From NCBI GenBank assembly GCA_023150555.1, contig JAKLKQ010000003.1, positions 1 through 64,000 of the forward strand: a stretch of 64,000 bases of DNA. Direction: 5' to 3'. The translations under genes were made by a program, and so were the position numbers. This document shows positions 1 through 8,377 of this stretch, piece after piece (the first letter of the stretch is position 1; each line of letters opens with the position of its first letter). Below the pieces are notes generated by a model. The model saw only the letters and a program-made list of their open reading frames with translations. It was not told the origin of the DNA and searched no databases. This DNA is from Planctomycetota bacterium. GTDB lineage: Bacteria > Planctomycetota > SZUA-567 > H5-PLA8.

Positions 1-134
1 TCCAGCCGCGAACGAAGGTCACGGATCTCGTCCTGAAGACCCGCGTACTCGTCCACCCCGGCCGCGCGCGCCGTCGCCGACGCCAGCAGGGCCAAGGCAA
101 GACCCCAGATCAACGCATGAATCCTTGCTCGCAC
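1..134 (-). CDS. N-terminus of an exported protein with a predicted coiled coil (runs off the window edge)
   Basis: The minus strand opens with a GTG at 134-132, seven bases downstream of a strong AGGAG (142-146). The 44 visible codons begin RARIHALIWGLALALLASATARA, a typical signal peptide with a basic start, a hydrophobic core and an Ala-x-Ala cleavage site. The mature start GVDEYAGLQDEIRDLRSRL has a leucine/charge spacing that suggests a coiled coil. The rest lies outside the window, so no family can be given. It is divergent from the deacetylase gene at 432. Confidence 0.6.
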   Translation of the reverse strand, partial: MRARIHALIWGLALALLASATARAAGVDEYAGLQDEIRDLRSRL

Positions 135-291
135 GTTCGTTCTCCTCGCGGGCGCTCCGGGCATAATGGAGGCAGCCCCTCGTGGTTCTTTCATGTCAAA
201 TGCACAAGGCGGGAACAGTCTAAGTGCTTATCCTCGCCTGTCCATGCAAAATCTTGCGCATTACCATCTAACTCGTTGGTATGCATGGAGA

Positions 292-297
292 TATAAT
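292..297 (+). promoter_or_regulatory. TATAAT -10-like hexamer upstream of the deacetylase gene
   Basis: A perfect TATAAT lies in a locally AT-rich patch of the divergent intergenic region. No convincing -35 element sits 16-18 bases upstream. If used, transcription would start near 303-305, giving a leader of about 130 nt before the TTG at 432 or an almost leaderless message from the ATG at 303. Confidence 0.35.
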
Positions 298-431
298 TTG
301 ATATGGAGCTCAAAAACAGGCTCCTAGGGGGGCTACTAAAGGCCAATTTTTTACAATCGGCCTTGCCCCCCGTGCCGGCGCCATACAATCGCGCCATTCC
401 CGCATCCCGACACGAAAGGAAGGTGCCTGCC

Positions 432-1292
432 TTGGCCAAGAAGAGGATGAACGCAAAAGAGCCGCGCAAACCCGCGAAGAAGCTCCGCATTCTCGTCATC
501 GGAGCGCACCCCGACGACTGCGAGATCAAGGCCGGCGGCGTCGCGGCCTTGTGGAGCGCAAAGGGCCACACCGTGCAATTGGTCTCCGCGACCAACGGCG
601 CGACGGGGCACCACGCCATCGGCGGGGTCGAGCTGGTACGGCGGCGCACGGCCGAGGCCCGCGCGGCGGCGCGGGTGCTGGGCTGCAAGTCGCTGATTCT
701 CGACCTGCCCAACGGAGAGATGGAGCCGTCCATCGCGATGCGGCGCGTCTTCCTCAAGCTCATCCGCGAGTTCCAGCCGGACCTGATCCTGACGCACCGG
801 CCCAACGACTACCATCCCGACCACCGCTACACCTCGCAGCTGGTGCAGGACAGCGCCTACATCGTCACCGTGCCCAACAACCTGCCCACCGTGCCGGCGC
901 TGCGCTACAATCCGACCATCGCGTACCTGTCCGACGGCTTCCAGAAGCCCATCCCTTTCCAGCCCGACGTCGCGGTCGGCATCGACGCGGTGCTCGACAA
1001 GAAGATCGACGCCATCCACCGCCACACCTCGCAGATGTACGAGTGGCTGCCGTGGAACGTGCAGGAAGAGGACAAGGTTCCCGCCGACGAAAAGGGCCGC
1101 CGGGCGTGGACCTACGAACGCCGCGTCAAGGCCGACGCCGCCTGCGCCGAAGCCAACCGCGAACTCCTTAAGAAGCTCTACGGCGCCAAGCGCGGCGCGC
1201 AGTTCCAGCACGCCGAGGCCTTTGAGCTGTGCGAGTACGGCGCGCGGCCAGGCCCCGAGCAGCTGCGCGAACTCTTTCCTTTCTTCGATTGA
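432..1292 (+). CDS. PIG-L/LmbE-family N-acetylglucosaminyl deacetylase-like hydrolase
   Basis: The protein contains the zinc-binding AHPDD signature soon after a Rossmann-like first strand (LRILVIGAHPDDCEIKAGG). A second metal-site region, HRPNDYHPDH, follows, as in PIG-L/LmbE/MshB deacetylases. Family members remove N-acetyl groups from GlcNAc-containing sugars, thiols or glycolipids; the substrate here is unknown. I chose the TTG at 432 because an AAGGAAGG Shine-Dalgarno sits eight bases upstream and because the frame before it (from an ATG at 303) is not deacetylase-like. The sulfatase at 39414 shows the same TTG-GCC-AAG-AA start context. The resulting 286 aa is a normal length. It stands alone between a divergent gene and the DUF2950-like cluster. 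Confidence 0.85.
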   Translation: MAKKRMNAKEPRKPAKKLRILVIGAHPDDCEIKAGGVAALWSAKGHTVQLVSATNGATGHHAIGGVELVRRRTAEARAAARVLGCKSLILDLPNGEMEPSIAMRRVFLKLIREFQPDLILTHRPNDYHPDHRYTSQLVQDSAYIVTVPNNLPTVPALRYNPTIAYLSDGFQKPIPFQPDVAVGIDAVLDKKIDAIHRHTSQMYEWLPWNVQEEDKVPADEKGRRAWTYERRVKADAACAEANRELLKKLYGAKRGAQFQHAEAFELCEYGARPGPEQLRELFPFFD

Positions 1293-1677
1293 AGGGGGAT
1301 AACGCCGAAAGGGCCGGCGGGTAATCGGTAAGAGCATCCTTAGAACACCTAACAGAATGCCCCGCGGCGTGCGCGGCGAAGGGCCCGGGTAAAAGAACGG
1401 CGAGCGAGATTCATGGCCTTATCCACTCAATCTACCAAGGTATGTACGGCGAGCTTAGCCACCTACCGTTCGCCGTCCTGCCGGAGGGCCGGTCTTCGGC
1501 ACCCAGCATGCGTTGCTACGCCACGCCGTGTTTCCTCGATATGGCTTTGGCTTCGCGCCTTGGCTGGATGTCGAATTCCGGCCCTCGCAGCCACGGTCCA
1601 TTCTGTTAGTCGTTCTTAGTAACGCGACGAAGCAGAAACCGCGTCCCGAATCTTGTGCGCAGCCAGGGGGAATTCAC
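1293..1677. other. Intergenic region upstream of the DUF2950-like cluster
   Basis: There is no convincing gene here; the short open frames in it have no recognisable features. The region holds an exact 7-bp inverted repeat (ACGGCGA at 1446-1452, TCGCCGT at 1470-1476) with a 17-nt loop. It ends in an AGGGGG ribosome-binding site about ten bases before the ATG at 1678. It may carry the promoter and a structured leader for the three following genes, but no promoter hexamers stand out. Confidence 0.4.
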
Positions 1678-2532
1678 ATGGTGCCTTCCGCAACCGCCCG
1701 CGCCTTGGCGTTCGCCGCCGCGCTCTGCGCCGCCGGCCTTGCCCACAGCGAAGACGACCCGCAAATCGCGGCGAACGAATCGCACGCCGTCGCCGCCTGC
1801 AAGACCTTCGCCGAGGCCGAGGACATCTACCGCCGCACCGACTGGGACAGCGACGGCATCCTGGAGTACAGCCAGACCATCCGCGGGGACAACAGCCTCT
1901 ACGAGAAAAACGGCGGGCAGGCCGACCTGACCCTGGTCGACCGTGCCTTCGCGATGGCCGAGGTTGCCCTGCGCCCCGTCCCCGCCGAGCCGCCGCCCGA
2001 ACCCACCGCCGAACAGAAGGCCGCCGTCGAGAAGCAGCTGGCGCTGCTGGGCGACGAAGACTACGCCACGCGCTCCGGCGCCAGCAAGGCCATCGAGGAC
2101 CTCGGGCCCTGCGCCATCACGCTGCTCGCGGCGCACGCCGAAAAGACCTCCGACACCGAGGTCCGCGGGCGCTGCAAGGACCTGGTCGCACGCCTGAGCG
2201 ACAAACTCGCCAAGAAGGACGAACTCGACTTCATGAGCGCCGTCCCCAAGAACGGCTACCTCTTCCGCGTCATGACTGGGCAAGGCCCGGGCGCACCCGG
2301 CGGAAAGAAGTCCTACCTCGTCGCCGGCCGTGGCGGCGGCGCCGCCGCCAGCAACATGACCCTCGGCTATGCGGTCGTCGCTTTCCCCGCCGAATACAGC
2401 AAGACGGGGCGGCTCACGTTCGTGATCAACAACACCGGCACGGTCTACGAGAAGGACCTGGGCAAGGACACGCTCGAGATCGTCAAGACGATGGACTACA
2501 ACCCGGACAACACGTGGAAGGTGGCGGAGTAG
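1678..2532 (+). CDS. Exported DUF2950-like protein, copy 1 of 3
   Basis: This 284-aa protein starts with a signal peptide (VPSATARALAFAAALCAAGLAHS). The N-terminal part carries the block RTDWDSDGILEY followed by RGDNSLYEKNGGQADLTLVDRAFAMAEV. A middle segment of about 70 residues (PEPTAEQKAAVEKQLALLGDEDYATR, ASKAIEDLGPCAI) looks like a single HEAT/ARM-type helical insert. The C-terminal part reads PKNGYLFRVMTGQGPGAPGG, then GYAVVAFPAEYSKTGRLTF, then VYEKDLGKDT and YNPDNTWKV. These C-terminal blocks match the DUF2950 pattern found in many exported planctomycete proteins, whose role is unknown. The ATG at 1678 was chosen for its SD and signal peptide. Two paralogues follow in tandem, so the three are probably one transcription unit. 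Confidence 0.75.
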   Translation: MVPSATARALAFAAALCAAGLAHSEDDPQIAANESHAVAACKTFAEAEDIYRRTDWDSDGILEYSQTIRGDNSLYEKNGGQADLTLVDRAFAMAEVALRPVPAEPPPEPTAEQKAAVEKQLALLGDEDYATRSGASKAIEDLGPCAITLLAAHAEKTSDTEVRGRCKDLVARLSDKLAKKDELDFMSAVPKNGYLFRVMTGQGPGAPGGKKSYLVAGRGGGAAASNMTLGYAVVAFPAEYSKTGRLTFVINNTGTVYEKDLGKDTLEIVKTMDYNPDNTWKVAE

Positions 2533-2568
2533 CTACGCCTTGGTAGGATCGTAGCAGAGGTGCCTCCC

Positions 2569-3444
2569 GTGACCTGTCGATCCGCCGCCTGCCTGGCCGT
2601 GCTGCTGGAACTCACCGTCGTCGCCCATGGCGAAGACGGCCAGGCGAACGCGGACCAAAATGCCGAGCGGATCGCCGAAAACCACCTCGCCGCCATCGCC
2701 GCCTGCCGAGCCTTCGTCGAAGCCGAAGACCAATACCGCCGCACCGACTGGGACAAGGATGGCCTGCTGGAATACAGCACAGCACTCCGGGGCGACCACA
2801 GCCTGTTCGAAACCAAGGGCGACGCCGGCGATCTCAAGCTGATCAACCAGGCCTTTGCCTTTGCCGAAGTGCGCCACGTGCCCGCCAAAGACCAGGCGCT
2901 TCCCGAGCCCACCGAAGCCGAACGCGCGGAAATGGCCAAGCACCTGAAGGCCCTCGCAGACGACGACGTCGACACGCGCGAGGCCGGGGCCAAGGCGCTC
3001 GAAGCCATGGGCACGAAAGCCCTGGCCGGGATCGAGAAGGAAGCTGCGAAGAACGCCGACGCGGAAGTGCGCCGGCACTGCACGGAGATCGCCCGGCACC
3101 TGAACAGTACCATGGTGCTCAAGATGGACCTGGATTTCACGGCCGCCCAGCCCAAGGCCGGATACTACTTCGCTGTCCTGACTCGCCAAGGCGCTCACGC
3201 CACGGGCGGAGCGAAAACCTACTTCAGGCCGAACAAGCAGGGCCGCTTCAGCTCGCCCTCCAGCATGACGGAAGGCTACGCCCTGCTCGCCTTCCCCGCC
3301 GATTACGGGCGGACGGGCCTTCATACGTATCAGGTCAACATCGAGGGTGTGGTCTACGACAAGGACCTGGGCAAGGACACGCTCGAACTCGTCAAGACCA
3401 TGGACGAATACAACCCGGACAACACGTGGAAGGTGGTGGATTAG
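2569..3444 (+). CDS. Exported DUF2950-like protein, copy 2 of 3
   Basis: Paralogue of the preceding gene with the same block order: RRTDWDKDGLLEYSTALRGDHSLFETKGDAGDL, a helical middle (LADDDVDTREAGAKALEAMG), then the DUF2950-like C-terminus (PKAGYYFAVLTRQG, GYALLAFPADYGRTGLHTY, VYDKDLGKDTLELVKTMDEYNPDNTWKVVD). A short hydrophobic N-terminus serves as signal peptide. Two in-frame GTG starts exist, at 2560 and 2569. I prefer 2569 because AGAGG at 2556-2560 then lies eight bases upstream, whereas it overlaps the first GTG. The gap to copy 1 is under 40 bp. Function unknown. Confidence 0.75.
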   Translation: MTCRSAACLAVLLELTVVAHGEDGQANADQNAERIAENHLAAIAACRAFVEAEDQYRRTDWDKDGLLEYSTALRGDHSLFETKGDAGDLKLINQAFAFAEVRHVPAKDQALPEPTEAERAEMAKHLKALADDDVDTREAGAKALEAMGTKALAGIEKEAAKNADAEVRRHCTEIARHLNSTMVLKMDLDFTAAQPKAGYYFAVLTRQGAHATGGAKTYFRPNKQGRFSSPSSMTEGYALLAFPADYGRTGLHTYQVNIEGVVYDKDLGKDTLELVKTMDEYNPDNTWKVVD

Positions 3445-3479
3445 CAGGGCGGTGGTACCTTCTTGGCGGAGGGCAAAAC

Positions 3480-4343
3480 ATGACCAAACGGCATTGCTGC
3501 GCGCTAGGGCTGATTTTCATGGCCGGCGCGACCTTCTTTGCGCAAGCCGCCGATGACCCAGCCATTGCATCCAACGAAGAGATCGCCATCGTCTGCTGCG
3601 AGAAGTTCGGCGACGCACAGAGGACCTTTTGCCGGACGGACTGGGACGAAGACAAGGTCCTCGAATACGCGACCAGCTTGCGCGGCGACATGAGCCTGTA
3701 CGAAAAAACAGCAGGCGCCGCCGATATCGCATTGATAGATCGTACCTTCGCGATGGCCGAAGTAGCCACGAAGTCGGTCCCCGCGGAGGAACCTCCGGAG
3801 GCGACGGAGGAACAGAAGGCCGAAATCACGAAACAGCTCGACCTGCTCGGAGACCGCCAGTACGGGAAACGGATGGATGCCTCAAAGACCCTCGAGGCGA
3901 TCGGGCCGCGTGCCATTCCCATGATCAAGGAACGCGCGCAGGCGACGAACAACGACAAGGTGCAGGAACAGTGCGAAATCCTGTTAAAAACGCTCTCTTC
4001 AAAACTCAAACAGAAGAATGTTTTGGATTTTGAGAGTGCCGTACCCAAGAGTGGATATCTTTTCCGCGTTTTGACGAAGCAAGGCCCAAACGCCGTTCTT
4101 GCAGGAGGAGAAAAGAACTTCATTACTTCGTATGGAGAAGGCAGGGGCGGCATGACAATGGGGTTTGCGCTGGTTGCCTTTCCGGCGGAGTACGGAAAGA
4201 CCGGAAGACGCACCTTCCTGATCGGCAACATTCCGGTTGTCTATGCGAAGGACCTGGGTGAGAAGACGCGTGAAATCGTTTCCGAAATGGACGCCTATAA
4301 TCCGGACAAGAGCTGGACAATTATGGAAGAGCGGAACCGGTAA
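3480..4343 (+). CDS. Exported DUF2950-like protein, copy 3 of 3, with AT-richer 3' half
   Basis: The third tandem paralogue (287 aa) starts at the ATG at 3480 with a signal peptide (MTKRHCCALGLIFMAGATFFAQA) and GGCGGAGGG upstream. All blocks are kept: CRTDWDEDKVLEYATSLRGDMSLYEK, LLGDRQYGKRMDASKTLEAIGPRAIPMI, PKSGYLFRVLTKQGPN, GFALVAFPAEYGKTGRRTF and VYAKDLGEKTREIVSEMDAYNPDKSW. Base composition is odd: from about 3980 to 4340 it uses many A/T-ending codons (runs such as AAACTCAAACAGAAGAATG), unlike the strongly GC3 neighbours. That suggests a different substitution history or conversion from a lower-GC copy. Molecular role unknown. Confidence 0.75.
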   Translation: MTKRHCCALGLIFMAGATFFAQAADDPAIASNEEIAIVCCEKFGDAQRTFCRTDWDEDKVLEYATSLRGDMSLYEKTAGAADIALIDRTFAMAEVATKSVPAEEPPEATEEQKAEITKQLDLLGDRQYGKRMDASKTLEAIGPRAIPMIKERAQATNNDKVQEQCEILLKTLSSKLKQKNVLDFESAVPKSGYLFRVLTKQGPNAVLAGGEKNFITSYGEGRGGMTMGFALVAFPAEYGKTGRRTFLIGNIPVVYAKDLGEKTREIVSEMDAYNPDKSWTIMEERNR

Positions 4344-4354
4344 CTTCGGAGCAG

Positions 4355-5341
4355 CTACGCCTTCGGGTGGGCCTTCTCGTAAATCTCTTTCAGGCGCGAC
4401 GGCGTCAGGTGCGTGTAGACCTGCGTCGTCGAGAGGCTCGAATGCCCAAGCAGCTCCTGCACCGAACGCAGGTCCGCGCCGCGGTCCAGCAGATGCGTCG
4501 CGTAACTGTGCCGCAGCGTGTGCGGCGTCGCGTCCGGCGGCAGGCCCGCCGCCTGCAGGCGCTTGCGCAATAGGCGCCGCACGCTGCGCGCGTCCAGGCG
4601 CGTCCCGAAGCGATTGACGAAGACCGCCGACGCCGGCGAACGGCTGGCCGCCGCGGCGTTCGCACGGCCCGCGCCGGCTTCTTCGCGGCGCAGCAGCCAC
4701 GCCGAGAGCGCCTGCATCGCGCAGCGGCCCACCGGCAGCAGGCGCTCCTTGCGCCCCTTGCCGCGCACGCGCACCAGGCCGCGCTCCAGGTCCAACTCGC
4801 CGAGGTTCAAGCCCACCAGTTCGCTCACGCGCACGCCGGCGCCGTAGAGCAGTTCCAGCGCCGCCTTGTCGCGCACGTCCAGCCACGCGGAGCCGCCGAT
4901 CGAGTCCAGCAGCTTCTGCGCGTCGTTCTCGTTCAGGAATTTCGGCAGCGGCCGGCCCAGCTTCGGCGTGCGCAGGCCGTCCAACGGCGAGGCCTCCACG
5001 TAACCGCGCTTGCGCAGAAACTTGTACAGGCTGCGCAGGGCGCTCAGGCGCCGCGCGACGGTGCGCTTGGTGAAGCCCTTGCCGTTCTGTTCGGCCAGGA
5101 ACCCGCGCAGCGCCAGGCGGTCGAGTTGCCCCGGAAAGCGCTCGCCCTGCCCGCGCGTCTCGAGGTAGCGCAGCAGCGCCGCCAGGTCCTCGCCGTAGGC
5201 TTTGATCGTGTGCGGCGAACAGCCGCGCTCCTCGCGCAGGTAGCGCAGGAAGACGTCCGCGTAGGCCTCGGGCGAATGCGGCGCCGCGTGCGCGGGGCGC
5301 GCGGCCGGCGAAGCCTGCAGGGCGACGGCGGGGCTGTTCAT
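4355..5341 (-). CDS. xerC: XerC/XerD-type tyrosine recombinase
   Basis: A 328-aa tyrosine recombinase with an N-terminal SAM-like core-binding domain (FLRYLREERGCSPHTIKAYGEDL) and a complete catalytic domain. The catalytic residues are Arg in GAGVRVSEL, Lys in GKGRKER, His/Arg in TPHTLRHSYATHLL, His in LLGHSSLSTTQ and the Tyr nucleophile in VYTHL. The length fits cellular Xer proteins that resolve chromosome dimers at dif. An alanine/arginine-rich insert (EEAGAGRANAAAASRSPASA) lengthens the loop after the catalytic Lys. The GGAGG directly abuts the ATG, so the start is uncertain. No phage genes are nearby, which favours a housekeeping role; XerC versus XerD cannot be told from the sequence alone. 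Confidence 0.88.
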   Translation of the reverse strand: MNSPAVALQASPAARPAHAAPHSPEAYADVFLRYLREERGCSPHTIKAYGEDLAALLRYLETRGQGERFPGQLDRLALRGFLAEQNGKGFTKRTVARRLSALRSLYKFLRKRGYVEASPLDGLRTPKLGRPLPKFLNENDAQKLLDSIGGSAWLDVRDKAALELLYGAGVRVSELVGLNLGELDLERGLVRVRGKGRKERLLPVGRCAMQALSAWLLRREEAGAGRANAAAASRSPASAVFVNRFGTRLDARSVRRLLRKRLQAAGLPPDATPHTLRHSYATHLLDRGADLRSVQELLGHSSLSTTQVYTHLTPSRLKEIYEKAHPKA

Positions 5342-5471
5342 CCTCCCGGTATCGTCCCGGTACGCGGGGGGGCTTGAGCCCCCCTTTTCGGGCCCCGGCC
5401 CCCTCTGGAAGCGCCGTTTATTTCTCCGCCCGCTCCGCTAGACTCCTACGGTCCTAATAAAGGAGCGCACC

Positions 5472-6059
5472 GTGATCCTGGTCATCGACAACTACGACTC
5501 CTTTACCTACAACCTCGTCCAGGCGCTGGGCAGCCTGGGCGCGGACCTGAAGGTCGTGCGTAACGACAAGATCACCGTCGCCGAGATCGAGAAACTCAAG
5601 CCCGAGAAAATCATCGTCTCGCCCGGGCCCTGCACGCCCAAGGAGGCGGGGGTCAGCGTCGAGACGATCCGGCGCTTCGCCGGCAAGGTTCCGATCCTGG
5701 GCGTCTGCCTGGGGCACCAGTCGATCGGCGAGGCCTTCGGCGCGCAGGTGGTGCGCTGCGGGCGCCTGATGCACGGTAAGACCTCGCGCATCGTCCACGA
5801 CGACAAGGGCGTCTACGAGGGCCTCGCGAATCCCTTCGAGGCCACGCGCTACCACAGCCTGGTGGTGAAGGAAGACACGCTGCCGCCGTTCCTGCGGCCC
5901 GTCTCGCACACCGAGGACCAGCACGAGTTGATGGGCGTGCGGCACGTCGAGTGGCCGCTGGAAGGCGTGCAGTTCCACCCCGAGAGCTTCCTCACCGGGG
6001 AAGGCACCAAGCTGCTGCGCAACTTTCTCGAAGGCGCCGCCTTCACCGTGCGTGCGTAG
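5472..6059 (+). CDS. pabA: Anthranilate/aminodeoxychorismate synthase glutamine amidotransferase subunit
   Basis: A 195-aa class I glutamine amidotransferase. The nucleophile is Cys79 in GVCLGHQ; His169 and Glu171 in FHPESF complete the triad; the oxyanion region is PGPCTP. The start [15 protein letters not shown] is diagnostic of TrpG/PabA. It supplies ammonia from glutamine to an anthranilate or aminodeoxychorismate synthase large subunit, and may serve both tryptophan and folate synthesis. No large subunit lies in the window. The GTG start has AAAGGAG six bases upstream. tilS begins eight bases after its stop, so the two are probably co-transcribed. Confidence 0.9.
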   Translation: MILVIDNYDSFTYNLVQALGSLGADLKVVRNDKITVAEIEKLKPEKIIVSPGPCTPKEAGVSVETIRRFAGKVPILGVCLGHQSIGEAFGAQVVRCGRLMHGKTSRIVHDDKGVYEGLANPFEATRYHSLVVKEDTLPPFLRPVSHTEDQHELMGVRHVEWPLEGVQFHPESFLTGEGTKLLRNFLEGAAFTVRA

Positions 6060-6067
6060 GAAGAACG

Positions 6068-7216
6068 ATGGATCCGGGATTCGAACCCAGCAAGCGGGGA
6101 GCCAAGAACCGCGTCATGCGCCTGCCCATCAAAGTCGCCAGCACCATCCGCGCCCGCAAACTGATCGAGCCCGACAGCCGCGTGATGGTGGGCCTCAGCG
6201 GCGGGCCCGACAGCGTCGCCCTGCTGCGCTGCCTGCTGGAACTCTCCGAAAAGCGCGACCTGAAGTTCGAACTCTGCGCCGCGCACCTGAACCACCGCCT
6301 GCGCGGCAAGACCGCCGAGCGCGACCAGGCCTTCTGCCGCAAGCTTTGCAAGGCGCGCAAGATCGATTTCCTCGAGGCGCGCTGCGACACCAAGAAACTC
6401 GCCCTGCAGCTCAAGCGCAGCCACGAGGAGACCGCGCGCATCCTGCGCCGCACCTTCCTGGCCCATGCTTCCCGCATCAAGGCCTGCAACGTCGTCGCGC
6501 TGGCGCACCACGCCGACGACCGCATCGAGACCGTGCTCTACCGCCTCTGCCGCGGCACCGGCCTAGCCGGCCTGGAGGGCATCGGCTGGACCGGCCCGCT
6601 GCCCATGGCCGACGGCCCGGACGTCTCGGAATGGATCGAGTGGCTCCAGCACGGCAAGCCCTGCGGTACGCCCTTCGCGCCGCCGCGTTCGCCCATGGCC
6701 GAACGCATCGTGCGCCCGATGCTGGGCATGACGCGCGAAGAGATCATCACGTACCTGAAATCGAAGAAGCAGCGCTTCTGTACCGACGAGACGAACTTCG
6801 ATACGCGCATCCCGCGCAACGCGCTGCGCCAACTGGTGCTGCCGGTGCTCGAGAAGAAGGTCCACCCCGGCGTGCGCTCGGCCCTGTGGCGCCTGGCCGA
6901 GGAAGCCGAGTTCCACGCCGAACGCCGCGCCTGGCGCCGCGGCTGGCTGGACGGCATCGCCGCCGTGGGCAGCCGCGGGTTCCTGACCCTGCCGGTGCCA
7001 AAGGTCGGCAGCCCGCCCTCCACCGAAGAACTCGCCGACGTCGTCAGCCTGCTGAAGACGCTCTGGCGCGCCGAAGGCCTGGCCGTCGGCGCCAAGCACC
7101 TTGCCGCGATCCGCGACCTCTTCGGCCCCAGCGGCAAGATGCGCGTGATCCACCTGCCCGGGCAGGTCGTCGCCGAACGCAAGGGCCGCGAAGTCATCCT
7201 GCACCGCGCGAAGTGA
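6068..7216 (+). CDS. tilS: tRNA(Ile)-lysidine synthase
   Basis: The ATP-pyrophosphatase motif SGGPDS is at residues 44-49. The downstream text AAHLNHRLRGKTAERDQAFC, KRSHEETARILRR and ALAHHADDRIETVLYRLCRGTGLAGLEGI is the canonical TilS N-terminal domain. The enzyme makes lysidine at C34 of tRNA-Ile (CAU) so that AUA is read. A shorter C-terminal region follows (382 aa in total). The ATG at 6068 has AGGAAG upstream and lies eight bases after pabA. An ATG at 6116 would give the more typical beginning MRLPIKVASTIRARKLIEPDSRVMVGL. The extra first 16 residues (beginning MDPGFEPSKRG) coincide with a tRNA-like sequence on the opposite strand, so the later start is possible. Confidence 0.88.
   Translation: MDPGFEPSKRGAKNRVMRLPIKVASTIRARKLIEPDSRVMVGLSGGPDSVALLRCLLELSEKRDLKFELCAAHLNHRLRGKTAERDQAFCRKLCKARKIDFLEARCDTKKLALQLKRSHEETARILRRTFLAHASRIKACNVVALAHHADDRIETVLYRLCRGTGLAGLEGIGWTGPLPMADGPDVSEWIEWLQHGKPCGTPFAPPRSPMAERIVRPMLGMTREEIITYLKSKKQRFCTDETNFDTRIPRNALRQLVLPVLEKKVHPGVRSALWRLAEEAEFHAERRAWRRGWLDGIAAVGSRGFLTLPVPKVGSPPSTEELADVVSLLKTLWRAEGLAVGAKHLAAIRDLFGPSGKMRVIHLPGQVVAERKGREVILHRAK
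6074..6090 (-). other. tRNA T-arm-like sequence inside the tilS 5' end
   Basis: The minus strand reads CTGGGTTCGAATCCCGG, a complete 17-nt T-arm: a five-base-pair stem (one G-T wobble) closing the TTCGAAT loop. No matching 5' half (acceptor, D-arm, anticodon arm) could be assembled upstream on that strand, so it is not an intact tRNA. It may be a relic of a tRNA 3' end or chance. Confidence 0.35.
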
Positions 7217-7230
7217 AGTAAGGAGCCGCA

Positions 7231-8265
7231 ATGCCCAAGGTCTTGAACACCGATCCCGTAAAAAAGCTCGTCTTCAAGGACGAAGAACGCAGGCCGCTCG
7301 CACCGCATGAAGTCCGCGTCAAGACCGTCTACAGCTACCTCAGCGCCGGCACTGAGCTCGCGCGCCTGAACATGGCGCCCCACAGCGGCGAGGGCGACCG
7401 GGAGATCCCCGCGCGGCCCATCGGGTATAGCATGGCCGGCACGGTGCTCGAGACCGGCGCCGCGATCACACACGTCAAGAAGGGCCAGCCCGTCGCCTGC
7501 ATCGGCAACGGCGCCTTCCACGCCACCGAGGTCGTCGTCGCCAAGAACAACGTGGTACCCGTGCCCGCCGGCGTCGGCCTGCGCGAGGCCGCGCCCGCCG
7601 CGATGATGTGCTTCGCGCTGGAAGGCGTGCGCAAGGCGAAGCTGGAACTGGGCGAACACGCGCTGGTGATCGGCGCCGGGCTGATGGGCCAGTTCGTCTC
7701 GCAAATGGCCGCGCGCGTCTGCAGCGTGACCGTGCTGATGGACCGCAACCCCGCGCGCCTGAAGCTCGCCGGCGCCGGCGTCACCCCCGTGCTCGCGGGC
7801 GACGACGCCTGGGAGAAGATCCGCGCGCTCGCCGCGCCGTACGGCCTCGAGGCCGTCTTCTTCTGCTTCGGCGGCGACGCGACGGCGCTGTACGAGAAGG
7901 TGAAGCCGCTGATGAGCGCCGCAGGCGACGAAGTCCCGCACGGGCGCATGAGCTTCCCCGGCGGCGCGCGCCTGACCGTCTCGCTCGCCTCCAGCGGCGG
8001 CAACCTGCAGTTCCTGAGTTCGTCGAAGGCCGGCCCGGGCTACCGCGACAAGGCGTACGAAGCGGGCGACGAGTACCCCACGTCGTACGTGAAATTCCCC
8101 TTCACGCGCAACGTCCGCGTGCTGCTGGGCGACGTCGCCGCCGGGCGCCTGAAGGTCGCGCCGCTGATCACCCACGAGTTCCCCTTCGAGGACGCGCGGA
8201 AGGGCTACGAGAAACTCGCCGCGCCCGACACCGACGCCCTGGCCGTGCTCTTGAAGTACGAATAG
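7231..8265 (+). CDS. Medium-chain (zinc-type) dehydrogenase-like oxidoreductase
   Basis: A 344-aa medium-chain dehydrogenase/reductase with a GroES-like N-terminal half (VKTVYSYLSAGTELARL, ARPIGYSMAGTVLETG, GQPVACIGNGAFHATEVVVAKNNVVPVPAGV). The Rossmann half contains the dinucleotide motif VIGAGLMGQFVSQMA. The structural-zinc cysteine cluster of classical alcohol dehydrogenases is absent and the catalytic zinc ligands are not obvious. This resembles the sugar or secondary-metabolite MDR branch seen beside Gfo/Idh enzymes in planctomycetes. Substrate unknown. It starts 15 bases after tilS with AAGGAG upstream, so it may share that transcript. Confidence 0.8.
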   Translation: MPKVLNTDPVKKLVFKDEERRPLAPHEVRVKTVYSYLSAGTELARLNMAPHSGEGDREIPARPIGYSMAGTVLETGAAITHVKKGQPVACIGNGAFHATEVVVAKNNVVPVPAGVGLREAAPAAMMCFALEGVRKAKLELGEHALVIGAGLMGQFVSQMAARVCSVTVLMDRNPARLKLAGAGVTPVLAGDDAWEKIRALAAPYGLEAVFFCFGGDATALYEKVKPLMSAAGDEVPHGRMSFPGGARLTVSLASSGGNLQFLSSSKAGPGYRDKAYEAGDEYPTSYVKFPFTRNVRVLLGDVAAGRLKVAPLITHEFPFEDARKGYEKLAAPDTDALAVLLKYE

Positions 8266-8347
8266 CTCGATTTGGGATTGCGGAATTTGGAATGGTGCGC
8301 GCGGTCGCACCATTCCATTCGTCACTCGTCACTCGTCATTCTTCCCG

Positions 8348-8376
8348 CCCCTCGCCCCTCGCCGCTCACCCCTGCC
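8348..8376 (-). repeat. C4-heptad dispersed repeat (G-quadruplex-capable on the minus strand)
   Basis: The plus strand has three CCCC runs at 8348, 8355 and 8369 and a degenerate CCGC at 8362, an exact 7-nt period ending in CGTT. It directly follows the stop codon of aguA, so the aguA transcript would carry the G4 runs in its 3' region. Upstream text (8268-8310, GGGATTGCGGAATTTGGAATGG-like) resembles that preceding the related element near 25450. Confidence 0.6.
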
Positions 8377-8377
8377 G

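Noticed and set aside
4355..5341. A prophage or integrative element marked by the tyrosine recombinase
   Set aside because: The protein looks like cellular XerC/D, no phage or conjugation genes are near, and no direct repeats bracket it.
6067..6148. A complete minus-strand tRNA built around the T-arm at 6074-6090
   Set aside because: A GATGG at 6148-6144 can pair with CCATC, but no D-arm or anticodon arm can be formed between; only the T-arm is convincing.
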